Of a stretch of 64,000 nt of DNA, positions 44,209 through 52,003 are shown piece after piece. The position numbers and the translations under genes are program-made. Source of the DNA: OFTM10 sp964196195 (lineage in GTDB: Bacteria; Actinomycetota; Acidimicrobiia; Acidimicrobiales; Aldehydirespiratoraceae); NCBI GenBank assembly GCA_964196195.1, contig CAXMSE010000025.1, positions 8,886 to 72,885 of the forward strand, written 5' to 3'. Under the pieces are notes generated by a model. It saw only the letters and a program-made list of their open reading frames with translations, searched no databases and had not been told where the DNA came from. The first letter of the stretch is position 1, and each line of letters opens with the position of its first letter.

Positions 44209-44237
44209 TTAATAGGCAACTACTTATGATAAGTCAA
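44209..44237 (-). promoter_or_regulatory. ArsR gene promoter with operator palindrome
   Basis: On the minus strand a -35 TTGACT (44232-44237) and a -10 TATTAA (44209-44214) are separated by exactly 17 bases and followed by 7 bases and the GTG at 44201. ACTTATCATAAGT, a perfect 13-bp inverted repeat with one central base (44222-44234), overlaps the -35 and spacer. CTATTAATAG (44206-44215) is a second palindrome over the -10. Both are AT-rich in a GC-rich genome. The layout fits autorepression by the ArsR protein. Confidence 0.75.
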
Positions 44238-44257
44238 GGCTAATGTTGTGAGTCGAC

Positions 44258-44818
44258 TCAGAGAAGGTGCTGCACCCGGTCGAGCAGGTGGCGGCCGATA
44301 AGCGCGAGCCAGAGCAGGTAGGGCACGAGCACCACCAGGGAGGCCCGGAACGGGTCGAGGCGATAGGTGTGGCTGGTCGCTGCGATGAGCACGGCGGGAA
44401 ACCAGAACCCAAATACGAACACCGCCGCGACGAAGCCCGGTCCCAGGATCTCGAGGAGGCCAGCGGCTACCAGTATCACCATGCCAAGAGCGAGCAAGGG
44501 GGTGTGGGCCAATCCCACCGCTACGACGGCAAGCTGAAGAGATGGTGTCGAGACGCCCTCGTCTCGACGACCGCCAACGGCGCGGACCGCGCTTTCGACC
44601 AGCCAGATGGACCCCGCCAGGCCCAGCCAACCCCATACGCCCACCAGCGTCAGGCGAAGAAACGACCTCGGGGTGTCGACGATCAGGCCCCCGAAACGGT
44701 TGAGCGCCATCAGGAACGACGCCATCGTCACGAGGGTGAGCGCCGACCAGAAAGAGCCGGGTCCCACCCGTGCCCATTTACTCGCATCCAGGCCGAGAAG
44801 GCGAGGCACCGCGTTCAC
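44258..44818 (-). CDS. polytopic membrane protein, Yip1-like, unknown function
   Basis: A 186-residue hydrophobic protein with about five helices: FWSALTLVTMASFLMALNRFGG, FLRLTLVGVWGWLGLAGSIWLVESAVRAVGG, LAVVAVGLAHTPLLALGMVILVAAGLLEILG, FVAAVFVFGFWFPAVLIAAT and LVVLVPYLLWLALIG. It is reminiscent of Yip1-type proteins but that is tentative. The start is GTG 44818, overlapping the stop of the DUF3179 gene (GTGA); GTG 44827 is also in frame. The coupling suggests that the two act together at the membrane. A competing minus-strand frame (44220-44777) reads as low-complexity and was rejected. Confidence 0.65.
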   Translation of the reverse strand: MNAVPRLLGLDASKWARVGPGSFWSALTLVTMASFLMALNRFGGLIVDTPRSFLRLTLVGVWGWLGLAGSIWLVESAVRAVGGRRDEGVSTPSLQLAVVAVGLAHTPLLALGMVILVAAGLLEILGPGFVAAVFVFGFWFPAVLIAATSHTYRLDPFRASLVVLVPYLLWLALIGRHLLDRVQHLL

Positions 44819-45831
44819 GGTGCCCACACGGTGCCATCGGGCCAGAAGGTGTCGTAGTCGTCAGGGAAGGAAGTGAGACCGGGCAGCAGGTCGAGAATCT
44901 GGCCCTCCAACTCTCCCTCGAGAGCGAAGCCCCGAGCCGGGTCGAAGGTGGTGCCGGTCACGGTGTCTCTCAGCACATCGCCGTCGACCTCGAGATCCAC
45001 GATGATCTCTCCGAGCCGCCGGGAGAACACCGCCCAACTGTCGGGTTCGGACGGATCGCTCACCACCGCGATCTCCAATCCTGCCACCACATCGTTGACC
45101 ACACCGACCTGTCGGAGTTCGGGCACCGGATAGGCCCGCACCTCCTCGGTGAAGTCCACCACGATCACGAAGTCGCCGAGATCGAAGCCGGAGCTGCCCG
45201 CCGGAGCAGCGAGAGCGAGGGTGCGGGGGTGCTTCTCGCGCCAGGCGCCCCAGGAGGTGAACTCCGAGGGAAGCAATTCGACCTTCTGGCCCTTGCGGGG
45301 CCCGGCGATCGCCTCACCGCGGGGCTGGCTCCAGATGCTGCCGGAGCTGTGATCCCACCATGTCATGGCATTCCCCCACAGGGCACCGTGTACGCCAAAT
45401 ATCAGGGTTTCTCCGTTTACCTCACGACGATGGACCATCGCCGTTGCGCACAACGGTCACCAGGAAACGAGTATCGGGACCTTGTCGAGCTCGTCGACCA
45501 CCAGCTCCCGGCCGTTGAGGAAACTCACCGGGTAGGCCTTCGCTTCGCCACCCAGAGTGACACCGATGACGTGGGTGTCGTCGGCCCACGGCGTGGCTTC
45601 AGCGGTTACAAAAGTCGGGTCGTACACAGGCCGGATCGCGTCGCGCGGCAGAAGTTGGCGGAACCCGTCAGGCAACGACTCTCCCGCCGCCACCGGGTTA
45701 TAGGCATCGTCGGGACCCACTCGAATGCCTGCCGCGGTGCGCACGGCATCGGTGTTCTCGCTGAATGCCCACGCCGACAAGGCAACCAGGATCAGGGCAG
45801 CCGAGATCAGCAACCGTCGGGTGGGTTCCAT
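44815..45831 (-). CDS. DUF3179 domain protein with in-frame TGA at a motif Cys (candidate selenoprotein)
   Basis: The frame is continuous for 338 codons apart from one TGA at 45457-45459 (codon 125). Before it are an N-terminal membrane anchor or signal (RRLLISAALILVALSAWAFS), then DAIRPVYDPTFVTAEATPW, VIGVTLGGEAKAYPVSFLNGRE and VVDELDKVPILVSW. After it comes P-L-C-ATAMVHRREVNGETLIFGVHGALWGNAMTWWDHSSGSIWSQP. DUF3179 proteins have W/Y-C-P-L-C here, so TGA replaces the first Cys, giving U-P-L-C if read as selenocysteine. A hairpin with a GGUC apical loop follows (45424-45444). Both halves are intact family sequence, and the downstream gene is still coupled, which argues against decay. The alternatives are a recent nonsense mutation or a base error. 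Its biochemical role is unknown. Confidence 0.72.
45424..45444 (-). promoter_or_regulatory. SECIS-like hairpin after the in-frame TGA
   Basis: Counting from the base after the TGA, positions 13-21 pair with 25-33 (nine pairs, one of them G-U). The 3-base loop GUC is at 22-24, and with G21 the top reads GGUC. Bacterial SECIS elements are hairpins shortly after the UGA with G, often GGUC or GU, in the loop; the loop-to-UGA spacing here is in the usual range. A shorter hairpin, CCGTTG-TGCG-CAACGG, lies right after the TGA (1-16) and competes with it. Confidence 0.6.
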
Positions 45832-45871
45832 GTCGGGAATAACACCGCGGCAACGAGAATTCCTTCCCCTT

Positions 45872-45887
45872 GGTTCGCTTTCGAACC
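45872..45887 (-). terminator. short hairpin after the dioxygenase operon
   Basis: A 6-base stem, GGTTCG with CGAACC around a 4-base loop, lies between the end of the TauD-type gene and the DUF3179 gene. No T-run follows, so it would be at best a weak or factor-assisted terminator; it may also be chance. Confidence 0.3.
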
Positions 45888-45903
45888 TAAGAGGTAGGGA
45901 GGC

Positions 45904-46890
45904 TCAAGCGCTGGGGGAGAGAGGCGCGTGGGGCGTTGTCACCGAGGTCACGATGCCCCCGCGGTCGCCCACGGTGACGTCACCGTAGCGCTGGCCGAAA
46001 CTCGGCGGGAGTCGGCGGTCGCCGTCGATTGCCAACCAGAGCTGGAGCAGGTGCCTCGGTGCGTTCGGCTTGTTGGTGAACTCCGTGCGATCGTGCAGCA
46101 ATGAGTGGTTGTGGACGAACAACATGTCGCTGGCGCCCATCTCCAGAGACAGGTTGAGGCGGGGGGCATTGGTGAGGCGCTGGGCCGAGTCGATGTACTG
46201 GCGCTGGATCATCACGGTGAGAGCATCGTCGTACCAGTTGAGCACGGGAATCGTGAAGAAGGGATCTGCTCCCATTGGAACCTCCCCGCGTCGGTCGGTG
46301 GCGACCGATTCGAACAGGAGGGCTGCGAGGGCAGGCTCGCGATCGAGCATCTCGTTGTAGATCGTGCCCGCGCTGACGAGAAGGGAGCGGCCGCCGGACT
46401 TAGCGGTCTCGAGGCAGAGCAGCCCGACAACGTCGGCGGAGTCGGTGTGGAAGGTCTGGCGTTCGTTCGTCTGATAGATCCGGACGTCGGGGTCGTCGAT
46501 GTCGAGTCCGACGTCGCGGACATGGCCCAACAGGTGGCCCGCCGCGTTTTGGGATCGAGCCGAACCGAGATGGGCGCCGATACCGAGGAAGACGGCCGCG
46601 GTCTGTCGAACGGGCACGTCGGCTACCGGCCAACCCAGGACGGCCTCGAACCCTCGACCCCGGATGAGGTTGTGTTTCAGTTCCGCGAGGCGCCGGCTCA
46701 CCTGCGGCAGAGGGAACTCCAGAGTAGATATCGAGGGGAGGTCGGCGTCTCCATCTGCGAATCCGGCGGATGCGGTGAGGAGTTCATCGACCTCGGTATC
46801 GCTGAGCCGCCAGGTCCAACTCTCGGGGTCGGCCGCGAGTTCCTCTCCTACCCATACATGGGGGCCTGCCTGGCGGGGGGCCACCGTCAC
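45904..46890 (-). CDS. TauD/clavaminate synthase-like Fe(II)/2-oxoglutarate dioxygenase
   Basis: A 328-residue oxygenase with a complete iron site: His148-x-Asp150 in RQTFHTDSADVVGLLCL, distal His266 in HNHSLLHDRTEF, and Arg279 in APRHLLQLWLA for 2-oxoglutarate. RIYQTNERQTFHTDS and SLEMGASDMLFVHNHSLLHDRTEF are typical of the TfdA/TauD group of unspecified substrate. It is the last gene of an operon that begins with a sugar-type ABC importer. The GTG start lies 5 bases after the stop of the methyltransferase-like gene. The imported compound may be its substrate. Confidence 0.87.
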   Translation of the reverse strand: MTVAPRQAGPHVWVGEELAADPESWTWRLSDTEVDELLTASAGFADGDADLPSISTLEFPLPQVSRRLAELKHNLIRGRGFEAVLGWPVADVPVRQTAAVFLGIGAHLGSARSQNAAGHLLGHVRDVGLDIDDPDVRIYQTNERQTFHTDSADVVGLLCLETAKSGGRSLLVSAGTIYNEMLDREPALAALLFESVATDRRGEVPMGADPFFTIPVLNWYDDALTVMIQRQYIDSAQRLTNAPRLNLSLEMGASDMLFVHNHSLLHDRTEFTNKPNAPRHLLQLWLAIDGDRRLPPSFGQRYGDVTVGDRGGIVTSVTTPHAPLSPSA

Positions 46891-46895
46891 GCTGC

Positions 46896-47543
46896 CTACT
46901 GCTTTTCGAAAAGGTAGGCGAAGGGGCTCCTTGTGTAGGCGATTCCGCGCCCCGAGGCGTGGAGGCTTTCGATGGAGGGTTCTCCGCCTCGCTTGGGTAC
47001 CAGGTGGTCGTCGAGTCGACTGGTGCTCACCTGGTAGGTACCGGCTCGGCTGTCGACCACCGCTATCAGTTCATACCCCGGGGTGAGCGAGACGACACCT
47101 GCATCGCCGTGGCTGTTGTTGACGAGAAGCCAACCACCAGATGCGAGACAGCGGCCACAGTGCTCGGTGACGAAGCCCGCGTATAGCGACACCAGGAGGT
47201 CGACCGACCCATCGGGCGTATCGAGTGGCTCGCGGTAGTCGGCGGCTATGAAGTCGACCTCGAACGAAACGGACGAGTCGTCTCGTTTCGAGCGGATCAG
47301 TTCCTTGACCGCCTCGGCCTGAGAGAAGAAGCGCTTCGCCCCCTTGTCGGAGTCGACGTAGGTGACCCGATCGAAGGCCACCGAAGGGGCGATGTCGACA
47401 TTGCTACCGGGATACAACACCGACTCGGGCTCGATATGACGACACAGTGCCTCGAACAAGGGAGCACGGTCGCCGTGATGGCGCGCGAAGTCGGAATAGA
47501 CGCTGGCAACATCGATGACGGCCACGGGATTAGAAGTTTGCAT
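46896..47543 (-). CDS. SAM methyltransferase-like protein of unknown function
   Basis: A 215-residue protein resembling a Rossmann methyltransferase. YPGSNVDIAPSVAF sits where motif I should be and VTYVDSDKGAKRFF at the acidic motif II, then FIAADYREPLDTPDGSVDLLVSLYAGFVTEH (motif IV-like) and LASGGWLLVNNSHGD. The G-x-G of motif I is incomplete (YPGSNVD), so SAM binding is not certain. The start ATG 47543 overlaps the end of the substrate-binding protein gene by 14 bases, so it is translated with the transporter operon. Confidence 0.68.
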   Translation of the reverse strand: MQTSNPVAVIDVASVYSDFARHHGDRAPLFEALCRHIEPESVLYPGSNVDIAPSVAFDRVTYVDSDKGAKRFFSQAEAVKELIRSKRDDSSVSFEVDFIAADYREPLDTPDGSVDLLVSLYAGFVTEHCGRCLASGGWLLVNNSHGDAGVVSLTPGYELIAVVDSRAGTYQVSTSRLDDHLVPKRGGEPSIESLHASGRGIAYTRSPFAYLFEKQ

Positions 47544-49158
47544 CGGCGTAGTCGGTCAGTGCCTCGTTCAGATCTGCCGAGGCGTCGGCCAGGATGGCCG
47601 CGGGATCGCCCCCACCCAGCAAGAGTTCTTCGAGAGAGCGACTGAAGATCTCCCTCTGTTCGGTGAATGGGCCGATGGCCGGGCCGGGGAAGTCGGTGTC
47701 GATTCGCTCGAGTTGGGCGTAGGCGGTGGCCAACCACTGGCCGGCCGCGTCGTTCTGCCACACCGCCTGCACCTCTGAGTCGTTGAGCACAGCTGCATTG
47801 GTGGGCAGGTAAGAGCCCTTGAGGTGGATGATCTTCTGCTGGTCGACTCCGCTGATGTACTTCATGAACTCCCAGGCCGCCGCCTTCTCGGCATCGGATC
47901 CGTTGTTGGTCATGTAGTAGGCGCCGCCGGACATGAAGATCCTCCCCGCCTCGTTGAGTCCCGGAAGCGGCGCGACATCGATATTGATGTCGAGATCGGT
48001 CTCACCGGCACCGGACTGTTCGACCAATTCGGCCAGGTTCGCCGTTCCGCCGAGGACACCGGAGACAGTGGTGGATGCCGTGGATGTCTCGATGATCATC
48101 GAAGCCACGCCTGGTGTGGCCACCGCAAAATAGTGAGACACCTGACCGGGCGTGTTACTGAAGGCCACGATGAGTCCGGCGTCGTTCATCTCGGCGAGAA
48201 GGGTGTAGAGCTCCAGAGCCTCGGGGCCGTCGAAGGTGGCCTCGGTGGCGTTTCCAGCCCGTCCGTTGTCGGCATTTACCAAGGGCACGCCCGCACCGGT
48301 GAGCCAGGTCTCGACGAACCAGCCCTGCATCAGCAGCGACACCGGTGTCTCGGCGATCCCCGCGTCCTTGATGGCCTGGGCCGCGTCACGTACTTCTGCG
48401 AGGGTGGTGGGGGGAGAGTCTGGGTCGAGGCCTGCCGCTTCGAAGTGGTCGCGGTTGTAGTAGAGCACCGGCGTGCTCACGTTCATCTGGGCGGGGTAAA
48501 GCGCTCCGTCGATCGAGTAGAACGCCCGAACCTGCTCGTCGATCGCCGACAGATCGAAATCGTCGGCCTCCACACACGACTGGGCGGGAAGAACGGTGCC
48601 AGAATCGACCATGTCGCGAAATGCTCCGGTGTCGGCGATCGCCACCGCAGGAAGGTCGTCGAAGCTGATCGACTCACGGTATTTCGCCAGCAGCTCGCCA
48701 TAGCTGCCCTGGGCCTGCACGTTGACGATGATCTTGTCCTGGCTTGCATTGAACCCAGCGGCGAGGTCTTCCATCGCCTCTTCGGTGAGAGCGGTGTAGG
48801 GGTGCCAGAAGTCGATCTCGACGACTCCGTCAGCGTCGAGATGAGCGCCGGCGGGACAGGCGGGAAGGTCGAGATCGTCACTCAGATCCTGATCGGCAGA
48901 ACCGCCGCCGTCGCCGGTGGCATCACCGCCTCCGGCTGCTTCGTCGGCGCCGTCGGAGTTGTCGCTGTCTGAATCGGCACTGTCTGAATCGTCATCGCTG
49001 GAGTCGGCGCTGTCTGAATCGTCATCGCTGGAGTCGTCATCATCTGTTGTGTCTGCGGTATCCGAGCCGGCGGTGTTGTCGGTGGTGTCACCGTCTCCAC
49101 CTCCGCACGCTGCCGCGAGGAGGGCCAGAGCAAGAAGGATTGCAACTAGTCGTTTCAT
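47530..49158 (-). CDS. ABC transporter substrate-binding lipoprotein (family 1, UgpB-like)
   Basis: A 542-residue lipoprotein. The signal peptide MKRLVAILLALALLAAACGGG ends with a lipobox (L-A-A-A-C, Cys about residue 18). A very acidic Asp/Ser/Thr-rich linker of about 60 residues follows, then a solute-binding domain from about residue 80: VVEIDFWHPYTALTEEAMEDLAAGFNAS, LYYNRDHFEAAGLDPDSPPTTLAEVRDAA, GGAYYMTNNGSDAEKAAAWEFMKYISG. It is of the sugar or glycerol-3-phosphate type, and the substrate is unknown. The start is ATG 49158. The linker probably holds the domain away from the membrane. Confidence 0.92.
   Translation of the reverse strand: MKRLVAILLALALLAAACGGGDGDTTDNTAGSDTADTTDDDDSSDDDSDSADSSDDDSDSADSDSDNSDGADEAAGGGDATGDGGGSADQDLSDDLDLPACPAGAHLDADGVVEIDFWHPYTALTEEAMEDLAAGFNASQDKIIVNVQAQGSYGELLAKYRESISFDDLPAVAIADTGAFRDMVDSGTVLPAQSCVEADDFDLSAIDEQVRAFYSIDGALYPAQMNVSTPVLYYNRDHFEAAGLDPDSPPTTLAEVRDAAQAIKDAGIAETPVSLLMQGWFVETWLTGAGVPLVNADNGRAGNATEATFDGPEALELYTLLAEMNDAGLIVAFSNTPGQVSHYFAVATPGVASMIIETSTASTTVSGVLGGTANLAELVEQSGAGETDLDINIDVAPLPGLNEAGRIFMSGGAYYMTNNGSDAEKAAAWEFMKYISGVDQQKIIHLKGSYLPTNAAVLNDSEVQAVWQNDAAGQWLATAYAQLERIDTDFPGPAIGPFTEQREIFSRSLEELLLGGGDPAAILADASADLNEALTDYADANF
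48981..49036 (-). repeat. 30-bp tandem repeat coding the acidic linker
   Basis: A 30-bp unit at 48981-49010 recurs at 49011-49036, where 26 bases are identical. It codes for repeats of the form DSDSADSSDD. The low-complexity Asp/Ser coding tract continues beyond the perfect repeat. Such tracts can change length by slippage. Confidence 0.7.
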
Positions 49159-49187
49159 GGTTTGGGGCTCCGATTGGGGATAGGGGA

Positions 49188-50027
49188 TCAGCCCTTCACC
49201 GCGCCGGCGGTGAGTCCCCGGACGATGTGACGCTGAAAGAAGATGAGAACGAGGAGTACCGGTAGTGCGGCGAGAAGGGCCGCGGCAACCCCGACGTTGA
49301 GCTGATCGGCAGTGGAATTCCCCACCGCGCGTAGCCCGATCTGGATCGTATTCCAGTCGGCGTCGTCGGTTATTGCTCGGGGCCACAGATAACTGTTCCA
49401 AGCCGCCAGAAACGACAGCACCGTGAACGCCGCAATGACCGGGCGGGTGACAGGGATGGCAACTCGCCAAAGGAACCGCAGGTGCCCGTAGCCGTCGAGC
49501 GCGGCCGCATCTCGAAGATCTGGGTGGATCCCGCGAAAGCCCTGGCGCACCAGGAAGATCCCGAGTGCTGTGGCGAGGAAGGGAACGGTCAGGCCTTCGA
49601 CCGAGTTGGTCCAACCGAGCTCACGGATCGTGCGTGAGTTGGCCACCAGCGTCACCTCGATGGGCAGCATCAGGGTTGCCATGGCGATCGCGAACATGAT
49701 CCGTTTGAACGGAAACTCGACGAAGGCGAAAGCGTAAGCGGCAAGCACACTCGTGACTAGCTGACCGACGACGATGATCACGGTGACCGCACCCGAGAGA
49801 GCCAACTGGCGCCCGAAGCTCGCCTCATCGAAGGCACGAGAGAAGACATCCCACTCGATGTCGACCGGATAGGGCGGCTGACCTCGGTCGAAGGACCAGG
49901 TGATCGGGTTGGACAGGGCCCGCACGATGGTCATCCAGATCGGGAACAACACCACCGTGGCGAGCAGGGTGAGTAAGACATACCAGCCCGTGTTGCGTGC
50001 CCATCGCGGAACCGAGTCAGTTCGCAT
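49188..50027 (-). CDS. sugar-type ABC transporter permease (MalG/UgpE-like)
   Basis: A 279-residue permease with six helices and the EAA loop YGHLRFLWRVAIPVTRPVIAAFTVLSFLAAWNSYLWP. DAAALDGYGHLRFLWRVAIP is the conserved cytoplasmic motif for contact with the ATPase. It is the second permease of the importer, with its start overlapping the upstream permease gene by 11 bases and the lipoprotein gene starting 29 bases on. Confidence 0.92.
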   Translation of the reverse strand: MRTDSVPRWARNTGWYVLLTLLATVVLFPIWMTIVRALSNPITWSFDRGQPPYPVDIEWDVFSRAFDEASFGRQLALSGAVTVIIVVGQLVTSVLAAYAFAFVEFPFKRIMFAIAMATLMLPIEVTLVANSRTIRELGWTNSVEGLTVPFLATALGIFLVRQGFRGIHPDLRDAAALDGYGHLRFLWRVAIPVTRPVIAAFTVLSFLAAWNSYLWPRAITDDADWNTIQIGLRAVGNSTADQLNVGVAAALLAALPVLLVLIFFQRHIVRGLTAGAVKG

Positions 50028-50877
50028 AGTGCACCCTTCGCTCCAGCAGCCAGAACTGGAGTGTGGCCACGGCTCCCGTCACCAGAAAGAGTCCTACCGA
50101 CATGACCGAGCCCTCACCGAGTTGGCGGGGTTCCTGGCTGCTGAAGATCTTGTACACCAGGGTCTCGGTGGCCCCGGCCGGGCCGCCTCCGGTGAGTACG
50201 TCTATCTGGGCGAATGCCTGGAGCCCGAACACCGTGAGCGCCACCGACAAGAACAGCAGGGTGGGCGTGATCATCGGCAGGGTGACGCGAACGAAAGTAC
50301 GGATGGGGCCGAATCCGTCGAGCCGCGCTGCTTCGAGCAGGTCGTCGGGCACCGCCTGGAGACCCGCCAGGGTGATGATGAACGTGAGACCGAGGTTTTG
50401 CCAGACCCCGGTGAGCGCGACCGCGAAGATTGCCCGATCGGGATCTAGCAGGTCGAAGATCCAGGGGTTGCTGAGATACCCGATGCTGGGCTCGAGCAGC
50501 ACGAAGAACACCACCGCGGTGACCGCAGTGGAGCTGGCGATGGTGCTCGAGAAGATCACCTGGAATGCCTTGATGCCACGGAGGCGGCGGTTGGCCGCAA
50601 CCGCAAGCAGAATTCCCATCGCCACCCCGATAGGCACGGTGAGCAGCACGAACTGGGCGGTGATCCACAGGCCGTCGCGGAACTCTTCACCGGTGAGGAC
50701 ATCGGTGTATTGGTCCACGCCGACCCAGCGCTGGCGAGTGCCCGTGCGATTCTGCTCGTGCAGGCCCAGCCAGATCACCCGCCACAAGGGGTAAAAGGAG
50801 AATGTGGTGAAGACGATCAGAGCGGGGGCGAGCAGTCCGTACCCGGCGAGTGCCTGCCGGGCTCGACTCGACTTCAC
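50017..50877 (-). CDS. sugar-type ABC transporter permease (MalF/UgpA-like)
   Basis: A 286-residue permease with six helices. LLEAARLDGFGPIRTFVRVTLPMITPTLLFLSVALTVFGLQAFAQIDVLTGGGPAGATETLVYKIF contains the EAA motif and the UgpA/MalF-like GGP-x-G-x-T-x-T segment. It forms the heterodimeric channel with the next gene. Its ATG overlaps the stop of the ATPase gene by 4 bases (ATGA). Confidence 0.92.
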   Translation of the reverse strand: MKSSRARQALAGYGLLAPALIVFTTFSFYPLWRVIWLGLHEQNRTGTRQRWVGVDQYTDVLTGEEFRDGLWITAQFVLLTVPIGVAMGILLAVAANRRLRGIKAFQVIFSSTIASSTAVTAVVFFVLLEPSIGYLSNPWIFDLLDPDRAIFAVALTGVWQNLGLTFIITLAGLQAVPDDLLEAARLDGFGPIRTFVRVTLPMITPTLLFLSVALTVFGLQAFAQIDVLTGGGPAGATETLVYKIFSSQEPRQLGEGSVMSVGLFLVTGAVATLQFWLLERRVHYAN

Positions 50878-51968
50878 GCTTCGACCTCGGCGAGCCGCTG
50901 GCCGGTGGTGGAGTCGAAGAGGTGGATGTCGTCGGGCGCCGCCGAGAGTCGGACCGACCTACCGGCTTCCACCAGCTCGCCCGCGTCCACCGCTCGGACC
51001 GCAAACTGGTCGTCGCCCGCGCTCAGGTACAGGATCTGCTCGTGACCCAACCACTCGGCGGTGGTGACCGTGGCAGCCAGCCCGGCATCGGCGATCGAAA
51101 GATGCTCGGGGCGGACACCGATCGTTACCGAGAGACCTTCGGTGAGCCCGATCCATCTCTGATCGAGGGCAACGGTGCCACCGGAACTCGAGACCGACCA
51201 GCTTCCGGCGCCGTCGGATGTTGCTGTCCCAGCCGCGAGGTTCATCGGCGGGCTTCCTATGAACCGGGCGACGAACTCATTGGCAGGCCGCTCATAGATC
51301 GTCCGCGGGTCGCCGGACTGCTGCAGCTTTCCGTTGTTGATCACCGCAATCGATGTGGCCATGGTCATCGCCTCGACCTGATCGTGGGTGACGTAGACGA
51401 ACGTGGTGCCAAGCGAGCGGTGGAGCTCGACCAACTCGGAGCGGGTCTGGGCCCTCAGGCTGGCGTCGAGATTCGAAAGTGGTTCGTCCATGCAGAACAC
51501 CGCGGGACGGCGAACGATCGCTCTGGCCAGGGCCACCCGCTGGCGTTGGCCTCCCGAGAGTTGGCCGGGCTTACGGTGGAGGAGGTCGCCGAGGCCAAGC
51601 CGGGCTGCGACAGACTCGACCTGTTCCTGCCTCGATTGCTTGTCGTTGGTCTCGGAGCGATGGCCGATGAGGGGCGACTCGATGTTCTTCGCCACTGTCA
51701 TGTGCGGGTAGAGGGCGTAGCTCTGAAAGACCATGGCCACGTCGCGGTTGCGGGCATCGATGTCGTTGACGACACGATCTCCGATCGAGATCGTGCCTTC
51801 GGTCGGGTCCTCGAGACCGGCCAGCATTCTCAGTGCGGTGCTCTTGCCGCAGCCCGAAGGCCCCAACAGCACGAGGAACTCACCGTCGGCCACGTGCAGG
51901 GACAACTTTTCGATCGCGGTGGTGTCGCCGAACTGCTTGGTGACGTCGGCGAAGCTGATTGTGCTCAT
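50874..51968 (-). CDS. ABC transporter ATPase (UgpC/MalK type)
   Basis: A 364-residue ATPase of the MalK/UgpC group. Walker A is GPSGCGKST, the Q-loop VFQSYALYPHMTVAKNIESPLI, the signature LSGGQRQRVALARAI, Walker B AVFCMDEPLSNLDA, the switch THDQVEAMTMA. A C-terminal TOBE domain (about residues 240-360) contains IGVRPEHLSIAD. It heads the operon ATPase-permease-permease-lipoprotein-methyltransferase-like-dioxygenase. The -10-like TAGTCG 6 bases before the ATG would fit a near-leaderless start. Confidence 0.93.
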   Translation of the reverse strand: MSTISFADVTKQFGDTTAIEKLSLHVADGEFLVLLGPSGCGKSTALRMLAGLEDPTEGTISIGDRVVNDIDARNRDVAMVFQSYALYPHMTVAKNIESPLIGHRSETNDKQSRQEQVESVAARLGLGDLLHRKPGQLSGGQRQRVALARAIVRRPAVFCMDEPLSNLDASLRAQTRSELVELHRSLGTTFVYVTHDQVEAMTMATSIAVINNGKLQQSGDPRTIYERPANEFVARFIGSPPMNLAAGTATSDGAGSWSVSSSGGTVALDQRWIGLTEGLSVTIGVRPEHLSIADAGLAATVTTAEWLGHEQILYLSAGDDQFAVRAVDAGELVEAGRSVRLSAAPDDIHLFDSTTGQRLAEVEA

Positions 51969-52003
51969 GGGAGTCGACTAGGAATCAGGCTCAGCGGCGG
52001 GGG

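Noticed and set aside
44220..44777. Minus-strand open frame overlapping the Yip1-like gene
   Set aside because: Low-complexity Arg/Gly/Pro sequence. The other frame encodes regular membrane helices and couples to DUF3179.
45457..45459. TGA read as Trp (alternative genetic code)
   Set aside because: TGA serves as a normal stop for many other genes here, and the family has Cys, not Trp, at this position.
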